A stretch of DNA of 40,316 bases, taken from the NCBI GenBank assembly GCA_002353225.1, contig DEJF01000021.1:1-40316 (forward strand), given 5' to 3'. The position numbers and the translations under genes were made by a program. Below, piece after piece: positions 23,838 through 30,864 of this stretch (the stretch's first letter is position 1; each line of letters begins with the position of its first letter). Under the pieces are notes generated by a model. The model was not told where the DNA came from and made no database searches. It saw only the letters and a list, made by a program, of their open reading frames with translations. The DNA is from Prevotella sp. UBA2755 (GTDB taxonomy: Bacteria > Bacteroidota > Bacteroidia > Bacteroidales > Bacteroidaceae).

Positions 23838-25066
23838 ATCTCTTTTAATATCGGTTCGTATTCGTTGGGTATATGTGTCGTCTTGATTTTCCACTCCTTA
23901 GGGTAGAGGTTGTTGGCACGGTTGCCGATGTTCTTGGCAAGTCCGAGGGGGTGTCCGAGGAAGCAAACCTCCACGATGCCACGGGGTGTGTCCTCTGGAA
24001 GTACGAGTGCTTCATGCCTTAGGTACGCCATAGCCTGAGGGTAGGATAGGGCTATCTGGCAAAGAGGTGCCTGCTTCCAATTTGTTTCATGGGATGGAAC
24101 ACTTTGTTCCATGGGGTGGAACATTTTGTTCCATGGGGTGGAACACTTTGTTCCATGGGATGGAACAATTGGTTTCTTTCCTTTTCTTAATGCGCAAATA
24201 AATAATCCCTCACTCTTCGTGATGCCTGGGATGAAACGATAGACGGGTTCATCGAAGCCGTTGAGCAGCGAGCCAGTGATGTTCCAAGCCGGGTTTGTGT
24301 CCACTTTCAGCACCTCAGCCTCGTAGTTATCGAGTATCCAGCGGATGTTCTCCTCGTTCTCTTTAGTATTAAAGGTACACGTACTATATATCAATAGCCC
24401 ACCCTCGTTGAGGCATTCCCATGCGTCTGCCACGATGTCACGTTGCAGACGCCAACATTTCTCCACGTTCTGCGGACTCCATTCCCGGATGGTCGCCTCG
24501 TCTTTGCGGAACATACCCTCACCAGAGCAAGGCACGTCACATAGAATCACGTCGAACTTCATCTTCGACTTGCGATAATCCTTTGGATAAGCATTGGTGA
24601 CATAGCAGTTGGGATAGCCCCATTTCTGTATGTTCTCCAAGAGGATACTGGCACGATTGCGAACAGGCTCATTGCTGTATAAGACGCAATCCTCAGGTAG
24701 TGCCGATCGAAGTAATGTTGATTTACCACCAGGTGCCGCACAGAGATCGAGACAGTTGGCGAATGAATGTTCCGAAAGATGTTGTCGTAATACTTCGTCC
24801 AAGAACATCGAGGCAGCCTCCTGCACATAATAGCAGCCAGCATGAAAGAGTGGGTCAAATGTGAAGTTCGGACGACTTTTCAGGAAATAGGCATTCCTGC
24901 ACCATGCTACATCCTCTGCGTCAACAGGCATTCCCGCAGGCTTTCTGGGGTTGAGACGGATGCTCACAGGAGTCTCTTCCTCGTACGATTGCAGGTATCG
25001 CTCGAAGCGTTCGTCGCCCATTAGTTGGCGTGTGTAAGTGGTAAACTCAACAGGTAATTTCGCCAT
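23834..25066 (-). CDS. RsmB/NOP family RNA 5-methylcytosine methyltransferase (RsmF-like)
   Basis: The 410-residue protein has an SAM-binding Rossmann domain (LDLCAAPGGKS) and the two catalytic cysteines of RNA m5C methyltransferases: Cys180 in CDVPCSGEGMF and Cys230 in YSTCTFN. The C-terminal part (SYPQAMAYLRHEALVLP..., about residues 336-410) resembles the RNA-binding PUA-like domain of RsmF. Between them, residues about 300-327 are encoded by 22-bp tandem repeats. Because 22 is not a multiple of three, each unit is read in a different frame and gives no repeated peptide. The protein probably methylates ribosomal RNA. It is the first gene of the rsmF-thyA-folA operon. Confidence 0.9.
   Translation of the reverse strand: MAKLPVEFTTYTRQLMGDERFERYLQSYEEETPVSIRLNPRKPAGMPVDAEDVAWCRNAYFLKSRPNFTFDPLFHAGCYYVQEAASMFLDEVLRQHLSEHSFANCLDLCAAPGGKSTLLRSALPEDCVLYSNEPVRNRASILLENIQKWGYPNCYVTNAYPKDYRKSKMKFDVILCDVPCSGEGMFRKDEATIREWSPQNVEKCWRLQRDIVADAWECLNEGGLLIYSTCTFNTKENEENIRWILDNYEAEVLKVDTNPAWNITGSLLNGFDEPVYRFIPGITKSEGLFICALRKGKKPIVPSHGTKCSTPWNKMFHPMEQSVPSHETNWKQAPLCQIALSYPQAMAYLRHEALVLPEDTPRGIVEVCFLGHPLGLAKNIGNRANNLYPKEWKIKTTHIPNEYEPILKEI
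24088..24175 (-). repeat. 22-bp tandem palindromic repeats inside the RNA methyltransferase gene
   Basis: Plus-strand units CATGGGRTGGAACAYTTTGT plus TC lie at 24088-24109, 24110-24131 and 24132-24153, with a degenerate fourth at 24154-24175. The first three are nearly identical. Each contains TGGAACA-NTT-TGTTCCA, a perfect inverted repeat. A change by one unit (22 bp) would shift the frame. Confidence 0.92.
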
Positions 25067-25070
25067 TTGC

Positions 25071-25104
25071 TTGCAAAATTAAAAAAAAAATCGCACCTTT
25101 GCAA
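25071..25104. promoter_or_regulatory. Face-to-face divergent promoters of the methyltransferase and DUF6249 genes
   Basis: Minus promoter: TTG (25104-25102), 20 bp, TAATTTTG (25081-25074), 7 bp before the ATG at 25066. Plus promoter: TTG (25071-25073), 20 bp, CACCTTTG (25094-25101), 54 bp before the ATG at 25156. Each -33 touches the other's -7, so TTGCAAA and TTTGCAA form an inverted repeat around a ten-A tract. RNA polymerase could occupy only one at a time. Confidence 0.65.
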
Positions 25105-25155
25105 CTAATTCACATATTGTAACGTCTAACGAATGAACAAAACAATAAATAACAA

Positions 25156-25842
25156 ATGGACATGAAACAAGTTTTAATCGTTTTAACGATGCTACTCACA
25201 CTCGGAATGAGTGTACCGGCAATGGCACAGAAGCACCGTCATACCCCGCAAGGGACTGAATTGGTGGATACTACAAAGAATGGTTCGGCAGTGGATGCTT
25301 TCTCTGATACCACAACGGTAGACAGCAGTTCTACCTCCCATTATTCATTTGAATGGGACAGTGATAATGACGAGGATGTTGACAAAGCGTTTGATGCAAT
25401 GGAGAAAGTATATAATAGGTTTGGTGAAACAGGTTTAAAGTGGCTGGCAATTTTGATTGCTATTCTTACTGTCACTTTCGTATTTCTGCTCATCCTTTCT
25501 CCCTTCATCTTTATCATACTGCTTATCTGGCTGGTGAGCAGGAACCGCAAGCAGAAAATGCAGATGGCGCAAATGGCAATGCAGAACGGACAGCCTATCC
25601 CTGAACAACTGTTGGAATCGCCAAAAGAGGAAATCAGTAACGAGTATCAGAAAGGACTCCGTCAGTGCTTCGTAGGTATCGGACTTGCCATCTTCCTCGG
25701 CATAGCCGCCAAAGAGATAGGTTTTGGTATAGGTGCTTTGGTGTTCTGTATCGGCTTGGGTAAGATTATTGCGGCAAAGACAGCAAGTAAGAAAAATGAC
25801 TTAAATGATGATAATAACTTAACACATCAAGATTATGACTAA
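25156..25842 (+). CDS. Membrane protein, probably DUF6249 family
   Basis: The 228-residue protein has a signal peptide (about residues 1-24, ending AMAQ) and a polar Ser/Thr/Asp-rich stretch (about 30-75). A hydrophobic block follows at about 95-128 (LAILIAILTVTFVFLLILSP), then a basic and Gln/Met-rich loop, and two more hydrophobic segments near 170-190 and 193-208. The layout matches the Bacteroidetes DUF6249 family, an assignment I hold only moderately. It overlaps the PspC gene by 8 bp and heads a cluster with a sigma factor, which suggests an envelope-stress or signalling role. Its biochemical function is unknown. Confidence 0.7.
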   Translation: MDMKQVLIVLTMLLTLGMSVPAMAQKHRHTPQGTELVDTTKNGSAVDAFSDTTTVDSSSTSHYSFEWDSDNDEDVDKAFDAMEKVYNRFGETGLKWLAILIAILTVTFVFLLILSPFIFIILLIWLVSRNRKQKMQMAQMAMQNGQPIPEQLLESPKEEISNEYQKGLRQCFVGIGLAIFLGIAAKEIGFGIGALVFCIGLGKIIAAKTASKKNDLNDDNNLTHQDYD

Positions 25843-26029
25843 GAGACTGTATCGCTCAGACGACCGTGTGATAGGTGGTGTATGCTCCGGCATCGCAGAG
25901 TATTTGGACTTCGACCCCGTTGCCGTACGTTTAGGATATGCCTTCCTGACCTTGGCAACATGCTTCTCAGGAGTTCTGTTCTATATCGTGGCTTGGATTG
26001 TCATGCCAGAGAAGAGTAAAGTGGTTTAA
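25835..26029 (+). CDS. PspC domain-containing small membrane protein
   Basis: The 64-residue protein is a single PspC domain: RLYRSDDRVIGGVCSGIAEY followed by LDFDPVAVRLGYAFLTL is the family signature, and one membrane helix (about residues 36-57) follows. In proteobacteria PspC senses envelope damage in the phage-shock response; in Bacteroidetes such short proteins are common near ECF sigma factors and their role is less clear. It overlaps the upstream gene by 8 bp and shares one base with the next start (TAATG), so all three are translationally coupled. Confidence 0.92.
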   Translation: MTKRLYRSDDRVIGGVCSGIAEYLDFDPVAVRLGYAFLTLATCFSGVLFYIVAWIVMPEKSKVV

Positions 26030-26559
26030 TGGCATCACTCACTGACATCTCCCTCGTAGCACAGGTGGCGGTATTAGGCAACCGGCGGGCTTTCGATGAA
26101 CTCGTGCGCCGATACCAGTCACCCGTGCGCCGTTTCTTTCTGCATCAGACACTGGGAGATGAGCAGTTGAGTGACGACCTGGCGCAAGATACCTTTATCA
26201 AGGCATATACGAACATCGGAAAATTCCGAGGACTCGCTTCCTTTCAGACTTGGCTGATGCGTATCGCCTATAATGTTTTTTATGACTATACGAGGGCACA
26301 TAAGCAACTGGCTGACATGGATAGTGTACCAGAGCGACAGGGCTCGCAGGTGAGTCCGACGTTGAAGATGGATCTCTACCATGCCCTTGCATTGCTTAAA
26401 CCTGATGAACGCACTTGTGTTACCCTGCAACTCATTGATGGTTACGATATCAAGAAGATTGCGGAGATCACACAAATCAAGGAGGGGACGGTGAAGTCGC
26501 ACCTCTCCCGAGGAAAGGAAAGACTAGCAAACTATTTAAAGCAGAATGGTTATGGATGA
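26029..26559 (+). CDS. RNA polymerase sigma-70 factor, ECF subfamily
   Basis: The 176-residue protein has sigma region 2 (about residues 22-92; LAQDTFIKAYTNIGKF and FQTWLMRIAYNVFYDYTR are typical) and sigma region 4 (about 118-170; DGYDIKKIAEITQIKEGTVKSHLSRGKE is the helix-turn-helix). It has no regions 1 or 3, as expected for ECF factors. It directs RNA polymerase to a specific promoter set. The downstream small protein overlaps its stop by 14 bp and is probably its anti-sigma or membrane partner; the PspC and DUF6249 genes upstream are coupled to it. Confidence 0.93.
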   Translation: MASLTDISLVAQVAVLGNRRAFDELVRRYQSPVRRFFLHQTLGDEQLSDDLAQDTFIKAYTNIGKFRGLASFQTWLMRIAYNVFYDYTRAHKQLADMDSVPERQGSQVSPTLKMDLYHALALLKPDERTCVTLQLIDGYDIKKIAEITQIKEGTVKSHLSRGKERLANYLKQNGYG

Positions 26560-26893
26560 ACAAAACGAGAAATTGCTGCAACAGTTCTTCAGCGATGCAG
26601 CACAACAGACGATAGCGGACAATGGTTTCACAGAGCGGGTGATGAGTCAGTTGCCCCCAGCAAATGTCAAGTGCTTTACTCGCATTTGGACGGCTTGCTG
26701 CATCCTGATAGCCGCCACACTCTTCACTTTATTCCATGGGTGGGAGTTGTTGCTGGTGCAGATGGAGGTGTTCCTGCGTACCACCATGGCAGACCCCCCA
26801 CAGGTCAGTCCCGTGATGGTGGTTCTCACACTATTCAGTCTTTTAATGATTGGGGTGTACGAAGTACTCAGTTACGAACGGGTGATTCGATAA
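26546..26893 (+). CDS. Small membrane protein, probable anti-sigma partner (DUF5056-like)
   Basis: The 115-residue protein has a short helical cytoplasmic N-terminus (LLQQFFSDAAQQTIADNGFT, then ERVMSQLPP) followed by two hydrophobic segments (about residues 46-66 and 88-108) and a short C-terminus. The length, N-terminal ERVM...P pattern and position right after a sigma gene fit the DUF5056-type family seen beside Bacteroidetes sigma factors, so an anti-sigma role is inferred from context, not shown. An ATG at 26552 is an alternative start. It overlaps the sigma gene by 14 bp and converges with porE, overlapping its last 26 bp. Confidence 0.7.
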   Translation: MVMDEQNEKLLQQFFSDAAQQTIADNGFTERVMSQLPPANVKCFTRIWTACCILIAATLFTLFHGWELLLVQMEVFLRTTMADPPQVSPVMVVLTLFSLLMIGVYEVLSYERVIR

Positions 26894-28892
26894 GGTGACC
26901 ATCCTTGTCGAACATACCGTAAGTGGTACTGGTCACCTTGAATTCCGTACGACGGTTGAGTTGGTTGCATATCTCCTGCTCTTCTGGTGTGAACGTTCTG
27001 ACATAATCCTCTGTCAGGACGTCATTTTCTTTCAGGAAAGGATATTTCTCTGTGAGTTTCCTACGAATCTTCTTGGGACTTCCCTTACCATAACCCTTTG
27101 CTTTCAGACGTGCCTTGGCAATTCCCTTCTGTATCAGGTAGTTGATAACAGACTCCGCCCGACGTTGGGAGAGTCGGATATTATACTCCTCACTACCCTT
27201 ATAATCACAGTGAGCAGCAAGTTCGATGGCGACATGTGGGTTCTCGTTGAGCAGGGTTACTAACTTATCAAGGGCTTCTGTAGACTCAGGACGCAGGGTG
27301 GCACGGTCGAAGTCATAGAAGATATTGTCTATCAGCACTGGTGCTGTAATACTTGCCAAGGGGAATTGCAACACATATTCCTCGGAGTCCTCCACAGGTT
27401 CTACCCGCAGTTCCTCTTTGTGATTGAGGTAGCCGACACATGTTCCTAATAACACATAGTCAACATTCGGTTTGATTTGTTGGGTAAATGAACCGTCACC
27501 CTTCACGCTCAGTTTCAGGTTAGTACCGTCGTTACCCACCAGATAGACGATAGCCTGTGGCAGTTCGTAACCCTCCTGTTCATAGACCCAGCCTTTGACG
27601 GTCTGGATAATCTCCGGATTCTCAAAGGAATAGATATGGTCCCAGCCATGGGCATCGCCACGATTACTGGAGAAGAATCCCTTATTCAGCATCCCCTCGA
27701 AAGTCATACCGAAGTCGTCACCTTGTGAGTTCAGGGGGAATCCCGGATGCTCCAACTGCCAGCCGAAAGCGTTTGGTTTGGCGATAAAGATGTCGAGTCC
27801 ACCCATTCCCTCATGTCCGTTGCTGGAGAAATATAGGTCTCCATTGGAACGGAAAGTAGGGAATAGTTCATCGCCAGGGGTGTTAATGGGAGCTCCAAGG
27901 TTCTCTACACCACCCATACTGGTCTCTGAAAGACGAACGCGCCAGATATCTTTTCCGCCAACTCCACCAGGCATATCACTGACAAAATAAAGCCATTTAC
28001 CATCAGGACTGACAGCAGGGTGGGCGAAAAGCGATAGCGTGTCACGTGTCAACTCCACCTCCTGTGGCTTTGTCCATGCAGCGTCGGAGCGGCGTGACGA
28101 GGCAATTTTCGCGTATCGGGGGTAGTCATTATCTGTCTTGCAAACGGTCAGATACATGGTATGTCCGTCTGGTGTAAGACAACAGGCACCCTCATCATCT
28201 GCGGAATTGAGTTCGGAGTCAATGACCTGTGGGCGTTGCCACTTGCCTTGCTCGTCTTTCTGAGCAACAAAAATGTCACCGTTCTTTGTTCCGGTGATAC
28301 CGCTTAACTCGTCACCTGTTGCCTCATTACGGGTGGAGGTGAAGTAAAGGCGGTCGAAGGCATCACCTCCCAAAACAGGAGAGTATTCGGCACGACGGGA
28401 GTTAAAGATGTTCTCACGTTTCACCGTATAACGTGAACCTTCTTGTTTCCAGACAGGGGCCTGTTGGGCAGAACGTCTTCCAATCTGGGCGAGTATCTTG
28501 ACAAAGGCAGGACTCTGGGCTGCCACAGAGTCGACAAGCATGTCGTCAAACACCTTTGTCGCTTCTTTATAACTGGCGCTCTTCAGCAGTTGCTGACCTA
28601 AGTACAATTGCGTCATGGAGTCTTGTTGTCCATAACGTAAGGCATTACGGTAGGCAGCGATGGCGCGTTGGGTGTAGTTGATGCGACGATAACAGTCTGC
28701 CATCTTCAACGCACGCTCTCCTCTGAGTTTCCTTTCCTTGACAGGTGTCTGGGCATACGCTCTCTTGTATTGTGCCGCAGCGTCGAAATACTCGCCTAAG
28801 GCATAATACTTATCTCCTTTCTTCATCGCATGGTCAGCACCGCATCCCACAAGGATGATGCTCACCAATAGTAAAAACAGAATCTTACGCAT
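26868..28892 (-). CDS. porE: Outer-membrane lipoprotein PorE (type IX secretion), TPR / propeller / OmpA
   Basis: The 674-residue lipoprotein starts at 28892 with a lipobox signal (LVGC, Cys17). Its domains in order are a TPR-like region (about residues 30-140), a PD40/WD40-type propeller (about 180-440, with SPDGKWLYFVSDMPGGVGGK and related repeats), a carboxypeptidase-regulatory-like beta domain (about 445-540) and a C-terminal OmpA peptidoglycan-binding domain (about 555-670, with YDFDRATLRPESTEALDKL). This order and length match the PorE described in Porphyromonas gingivalis, which helps anchor the type IX secretion apparatus to peptidoglycan. The earlier in-frame start at 28997 lies inside topB and lacks a signal. 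Its 3' end overlaps the convergent gene by 26 bp. Confidence 0.88.
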   Translation of the reverse strand: MRKILFLLLVSIILVGCGADHAMKKGDKYYALGEYFDAAAQYKRAYAQTPVKERKLRGERALKMADCYRRINYTQRAIAAYRNALRYGQQDSMTQLYLGQQLLKSASYKEATKVFDDMLVDSVAAQSPAFVKILAQIGRRSAQQAPVWKQEGSRYTVKRENIFNSRRAEYSPVLGGDAFDRLYFTSTRNEATGDELSGITGTKNGDIFVAQKDEQGKWQRPQVIDSELNSADDEGACCLTPDGHTMYLTVCKTDNDYPRYAKIASSRRSDAAWTKPQEVELTRDTLSLFAHPAVSPDGKWLYFVSDMPGGVGGKDIWRVRLSETSMGGVENLGAPINTPGDELFPTFRSNGDLYFSSNGHEGMGGLDIFIAKPNAFGWQLEHPGFPLNSQGDDFGMTFEGMLNKGFFSSNRGDAHGWDHIYSFENPEIIQTVKGWVYEQEGYELPQAIVYLVGNDGTNLKLSVKGDGSFTQQIKPNVDYVLLGTCVGYLNHKEELRVEPVEDSEEYVLQFPLASITAPVLIDNIFYDFDRATLRPESTEALDKLVTLLNENPHVAIELAAHCDYKGSEEYNIRLSQRRAESVINYLIQKGIAKARLKAKGYGKGSPKKIRRKLTEKYPFLKENDVLTEDYVRTFTPEEQEICNQLNRRTEFKVTSTTYGMFDKDGHLIESPVRN

Positions 28893-28904
28893 ACCTTTTA
28901 TTAT

Positions 28905-28916
28905 AACGCATGCGTT
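28905..28916. other. 12-bp perfect palindrome between topB and porE
   Basis: AACGCATGCGTT is a perfect palindrome in the 31-bp gap between the topB stop (28924) and the porE start (28892). It could be an operator for porE or a small RNA structure; no -7 element is visible for porE here. Confidence 0.6.
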
Positions 28917-28923
28917 CTTTGAT

Positions 28924-30804
28924 TTATTGCTTCTTCTTCCCTTTCTTCTTCTCTTCCTCAGGAGGCATGACTGTGATACGACGGTTGGTCGGGTCACGCA
29001 TCACATCAGTGACGATAGCAGTGACTTGGTCTTTCAGTTCTTGGATAAACTGTCCCGCATCGTATTTCTGATGCTCAATGTCACGTAGTTTCTTCTCCCA
29101 GATACCAGTCAGTTCACAACTCTTCAATAGTTCCTCACGGATGAGGTCGATGAGTTCTATACCTGTTGGGGTAGCAACGAGGCGTTTACGCTCTCGTCTG
29201 ATATAATGGCGTTTAAAGAGTGTCTCAATAATACTGGCACGGCTGGAAGGACGACCGATGCCATTCTCCTTCATGGCAGCACGGAGTGTCTCATCCTCCA
29301 CAAACTTGCCTGCTGTCTCCATGGCACGGAGTAAAGATGCCTCATTATAATAAGGTGGAGGCGTGGTCCATTTCTCCGTAAGGGTAGGTTGGTGTTCTCC
29401 TGTCTCGCCTTTGACGAAGGTGGGAAGAGTCTTCTCTTCTTTTTCGGTGTTCTCGGAGTTTTCAGAGTTTTCAGAATACTCGGAATTATCTGAGACTTTC
29501 TCTCTTACGACACGCCAGCCAGGTTCCAGAATTTCTTTACCAGTCACCTTAAACTCTATCTCATCAACCTCTCCTAAGACGGTAGTGGTAGAGAACTTAC
29601 AATCAGGCAGGAAGACACCAATAAAGCGACGAACCACCAGGTCAAAGACCTTTTGCTCTGCGTCGCTTAGACTCTGTGGAATAACACCTGTGGGGATGAT
29701 GGCATGGTGGTCGGTAACCTTAGAGGTATCGAATACACGCTTGGACTTCTTCAACGCTTTACCGCCAATCGGTCTGATAAACTCCGCATAAGGCGCCACC
29801 CCGGCGAACTTCGTCTGATAGAGCCCGTTGAGGGTCTGTGGACATTTGGGGTAGATGTCGTCAGAGAGGTATTGGGTGTCCACACGGGGATAAGTGGTGT
29901 ATTTCTTCTCATAAAGCGATTGGATAAGGTTGAGGGTCATTTCTGCAGAGAAGCCGAACTTACGGTTGCAGTCTACTTGCAGAGAGGTGAGGTCATAGAG
30001 TTGGGGCGGCTGTTCCTTGCCCTCTTTCTTCTCTACCTTCGTTACCACAAAAGGCTTGCCCTCAATGGTGGCGAAAGCCTCTTCTCCTTCTTCTTTGGAG
30101 GTAAACTTTCCTTTGGTAGCCGTGAATGTAGTATCCCGATAGACAGTGGCAAGTACCCAATAGGGCTCAGGTTTGAAGTTCTCAATCTCCTTCTGACGGT
30201 TGACAATCAATGCGAGGGTAGGGGTCTGTACGCGACCGATACTTAGCACCTGACGGTTCTGTCCGTATTTGAGGGTATAAAGACGAGTGGCGTTCATGCC
30301 CAACAGCCAGTCACCGATGGCACGGGAGAGTCCAGCCATGTACAATGGCTGATAGTCTGCCTGGTCTTTCAGTTGTGTGAAACCTTCACTGATAGCCTCA
30401 TCCGTCATAGACGAGATCCACAAGCGGCTGACGGGACACTTGGCACCAGCCTTCTGCATCACCCATCGTTGGATGAGTTCTCCCTCTTGTCCAGCATCGC
30501 CGCAGTTGACGATGCGGTCTGCTTTTTGCATAAGGCTCTCGATGATGGAAAACTGTTTCTTGATACTTGGCTGGTCAATGAGTTTGATACCAAAACGCTC
30601 AGGAATCATAGGCAGTGATGTCAGGCTCCACGACTTCCACATTGGTGTGTAGTCATGAGGCTCCTTCAGCGTACACAGATGACCGAACGTCCAAGTCACC
30701 TGATAACCATTACCTTCCATATAGCCATCATGGGCATTCGTCGCTCCGATGATACGAGCGATGTCCTTTGCCACACTGGGTTTCTCTGCGATACATACAA
30801 TCAT
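28924..30804 (-). CDS. topB: DNA topoisomerase III
   Basis: The 626-residue type IA topoisomerase has an N-terminal TOPRIM domain (MIVCIAEKPSVAKDIARIIG and NCGDAGQEGELIQRW). Its catalytic Tyr305 lies in TTYPRVDTQYL, and GIGRPSSRASII is the helical domain motif. It relaxes negatively supercoiled DNA and decatenates replication intermediates. The start at 30804 matches the family's N-terminus; upstream codons belong to a terminator. A Ser-Glu-Asn/Tyr low-complexity stretch near residues 438-452 comes from 9-bp DNA repeats, and the C-terminus is a basic tail (EEEKKKGKKKQ) in place of zinc fingers. Confidence 0.93.
   Translation of the reverse strand: MIVCIAEKPSVAKDIARIIGATNAHDGYMEGNGYQVTWTFGHLCTLKEPHDYTPMWKSWSLTSLPMIPERFGIKLIDQPSIKKQFSIIESLMQKADRIVNCGDAGQEGELIQRWVMQKAGAKCPVSRLWISSMTDEAISEGFTQLKDQADYQPLYMAGLSRAIGDWLLGMNATRLYTLKYGQNRQVLSIGRVQTPTLALIVNRQKEIENFKPEPYWVLATVYRDTTFTATKGKFTSKEEGEEAFATIEGKPFVVTKVEKKEGKEQPPQLYDLTSLQVDCNRKFGFSAEMTLNLIQSLYEKKYTTYPRVDTQYLSDDIYPKCPQTLNGLYQTKFAGVAPYAEFIRPIGGKALKKSKRVFDTSKVTDHHAIIPTGVIPQSLSDAEQKVFDLVVRRFIGVFLPDCKFSTTTVLGEVDEIEFKVTGKEILEPGWRVVREKVSDNSEYSENSENSENTEKEEKTLPTFVKGETGEHQPTLTEKWTTPPPYYNEASLLRAMETAGKFVEDETLRAAMKENGIGRPSSRASIIETLFKRHYIRRERKRLVATPTGIELIDLIREELLKSCELTGIWEKKLRDIEHQKYDAGQFIQELKDQVTAIVTDVMRDPTNRRITVMPPEEEKKKGKKKQ
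29449..29493 (-). repeat. Five 9-bp repeats inside topB
   Basis: Units GTTCTCGGA, GTTTTCAGA (twice), ATACTCGGA and ATTATCTGA lie at 29449, 29458, 29467, 29476 and 29485 (plus strand). They encode repeated Ser-Glu-Asn/Tyr triplets. As 9 is a multiple of three, copy changes keep the frame. Confidence 0.85.
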
Positions 30805-30813
30805 AATTGAATG

Positions 30814-30845
30814 CAAAGGTAATGCAAAAAAATGAGCCAACCAAA
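30814..30845 (-). promoter_or_regulatory. topB promoter inside the cydB terminator
   Basis: TTTG (30845-30842) lies in the loop of the cydB terminator, followed by a 20-bp spacer made of its 3' stem and T-tract, then TACCTTTG (30821-30814). The ATG follows at 30804. Confidence 0.7.
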
Positions 30846-30861
30846 TGGAAGGCTCATTTTT
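30824..30861 (-). terminator. Rho-independent terminator after cydB
   Basis: Stem AAAAATGAGCC (30861-30851) and GGCTCATTTTT (30838-30828), loop of 12 bases, then further T on the reverse strand. It starts 4 bp after the cydB stop at 30865. Confidence 0.88.
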
Positions 30862-30864
30862 CAT

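Noticed and set aside
28893..28997. N-terminal extension of porE by 35 residues
   Set aside because: It overlaps topB, is rich in Arg/Lys and would hide the lipoprotein signal that begins at 28892.
29704..30246. Plus-strand open frame of 180 codons opposite topB
   Set aside because: It is a shadow frame within topB, without recognisable motifs or a promoter.
30805..30864. N-terminal extension of topB by 20 residues
   Set aside because: The extra codons coincide with the cydB terminator and lie upstream of the topB -7 element; the family N-terminus begins at 30804.
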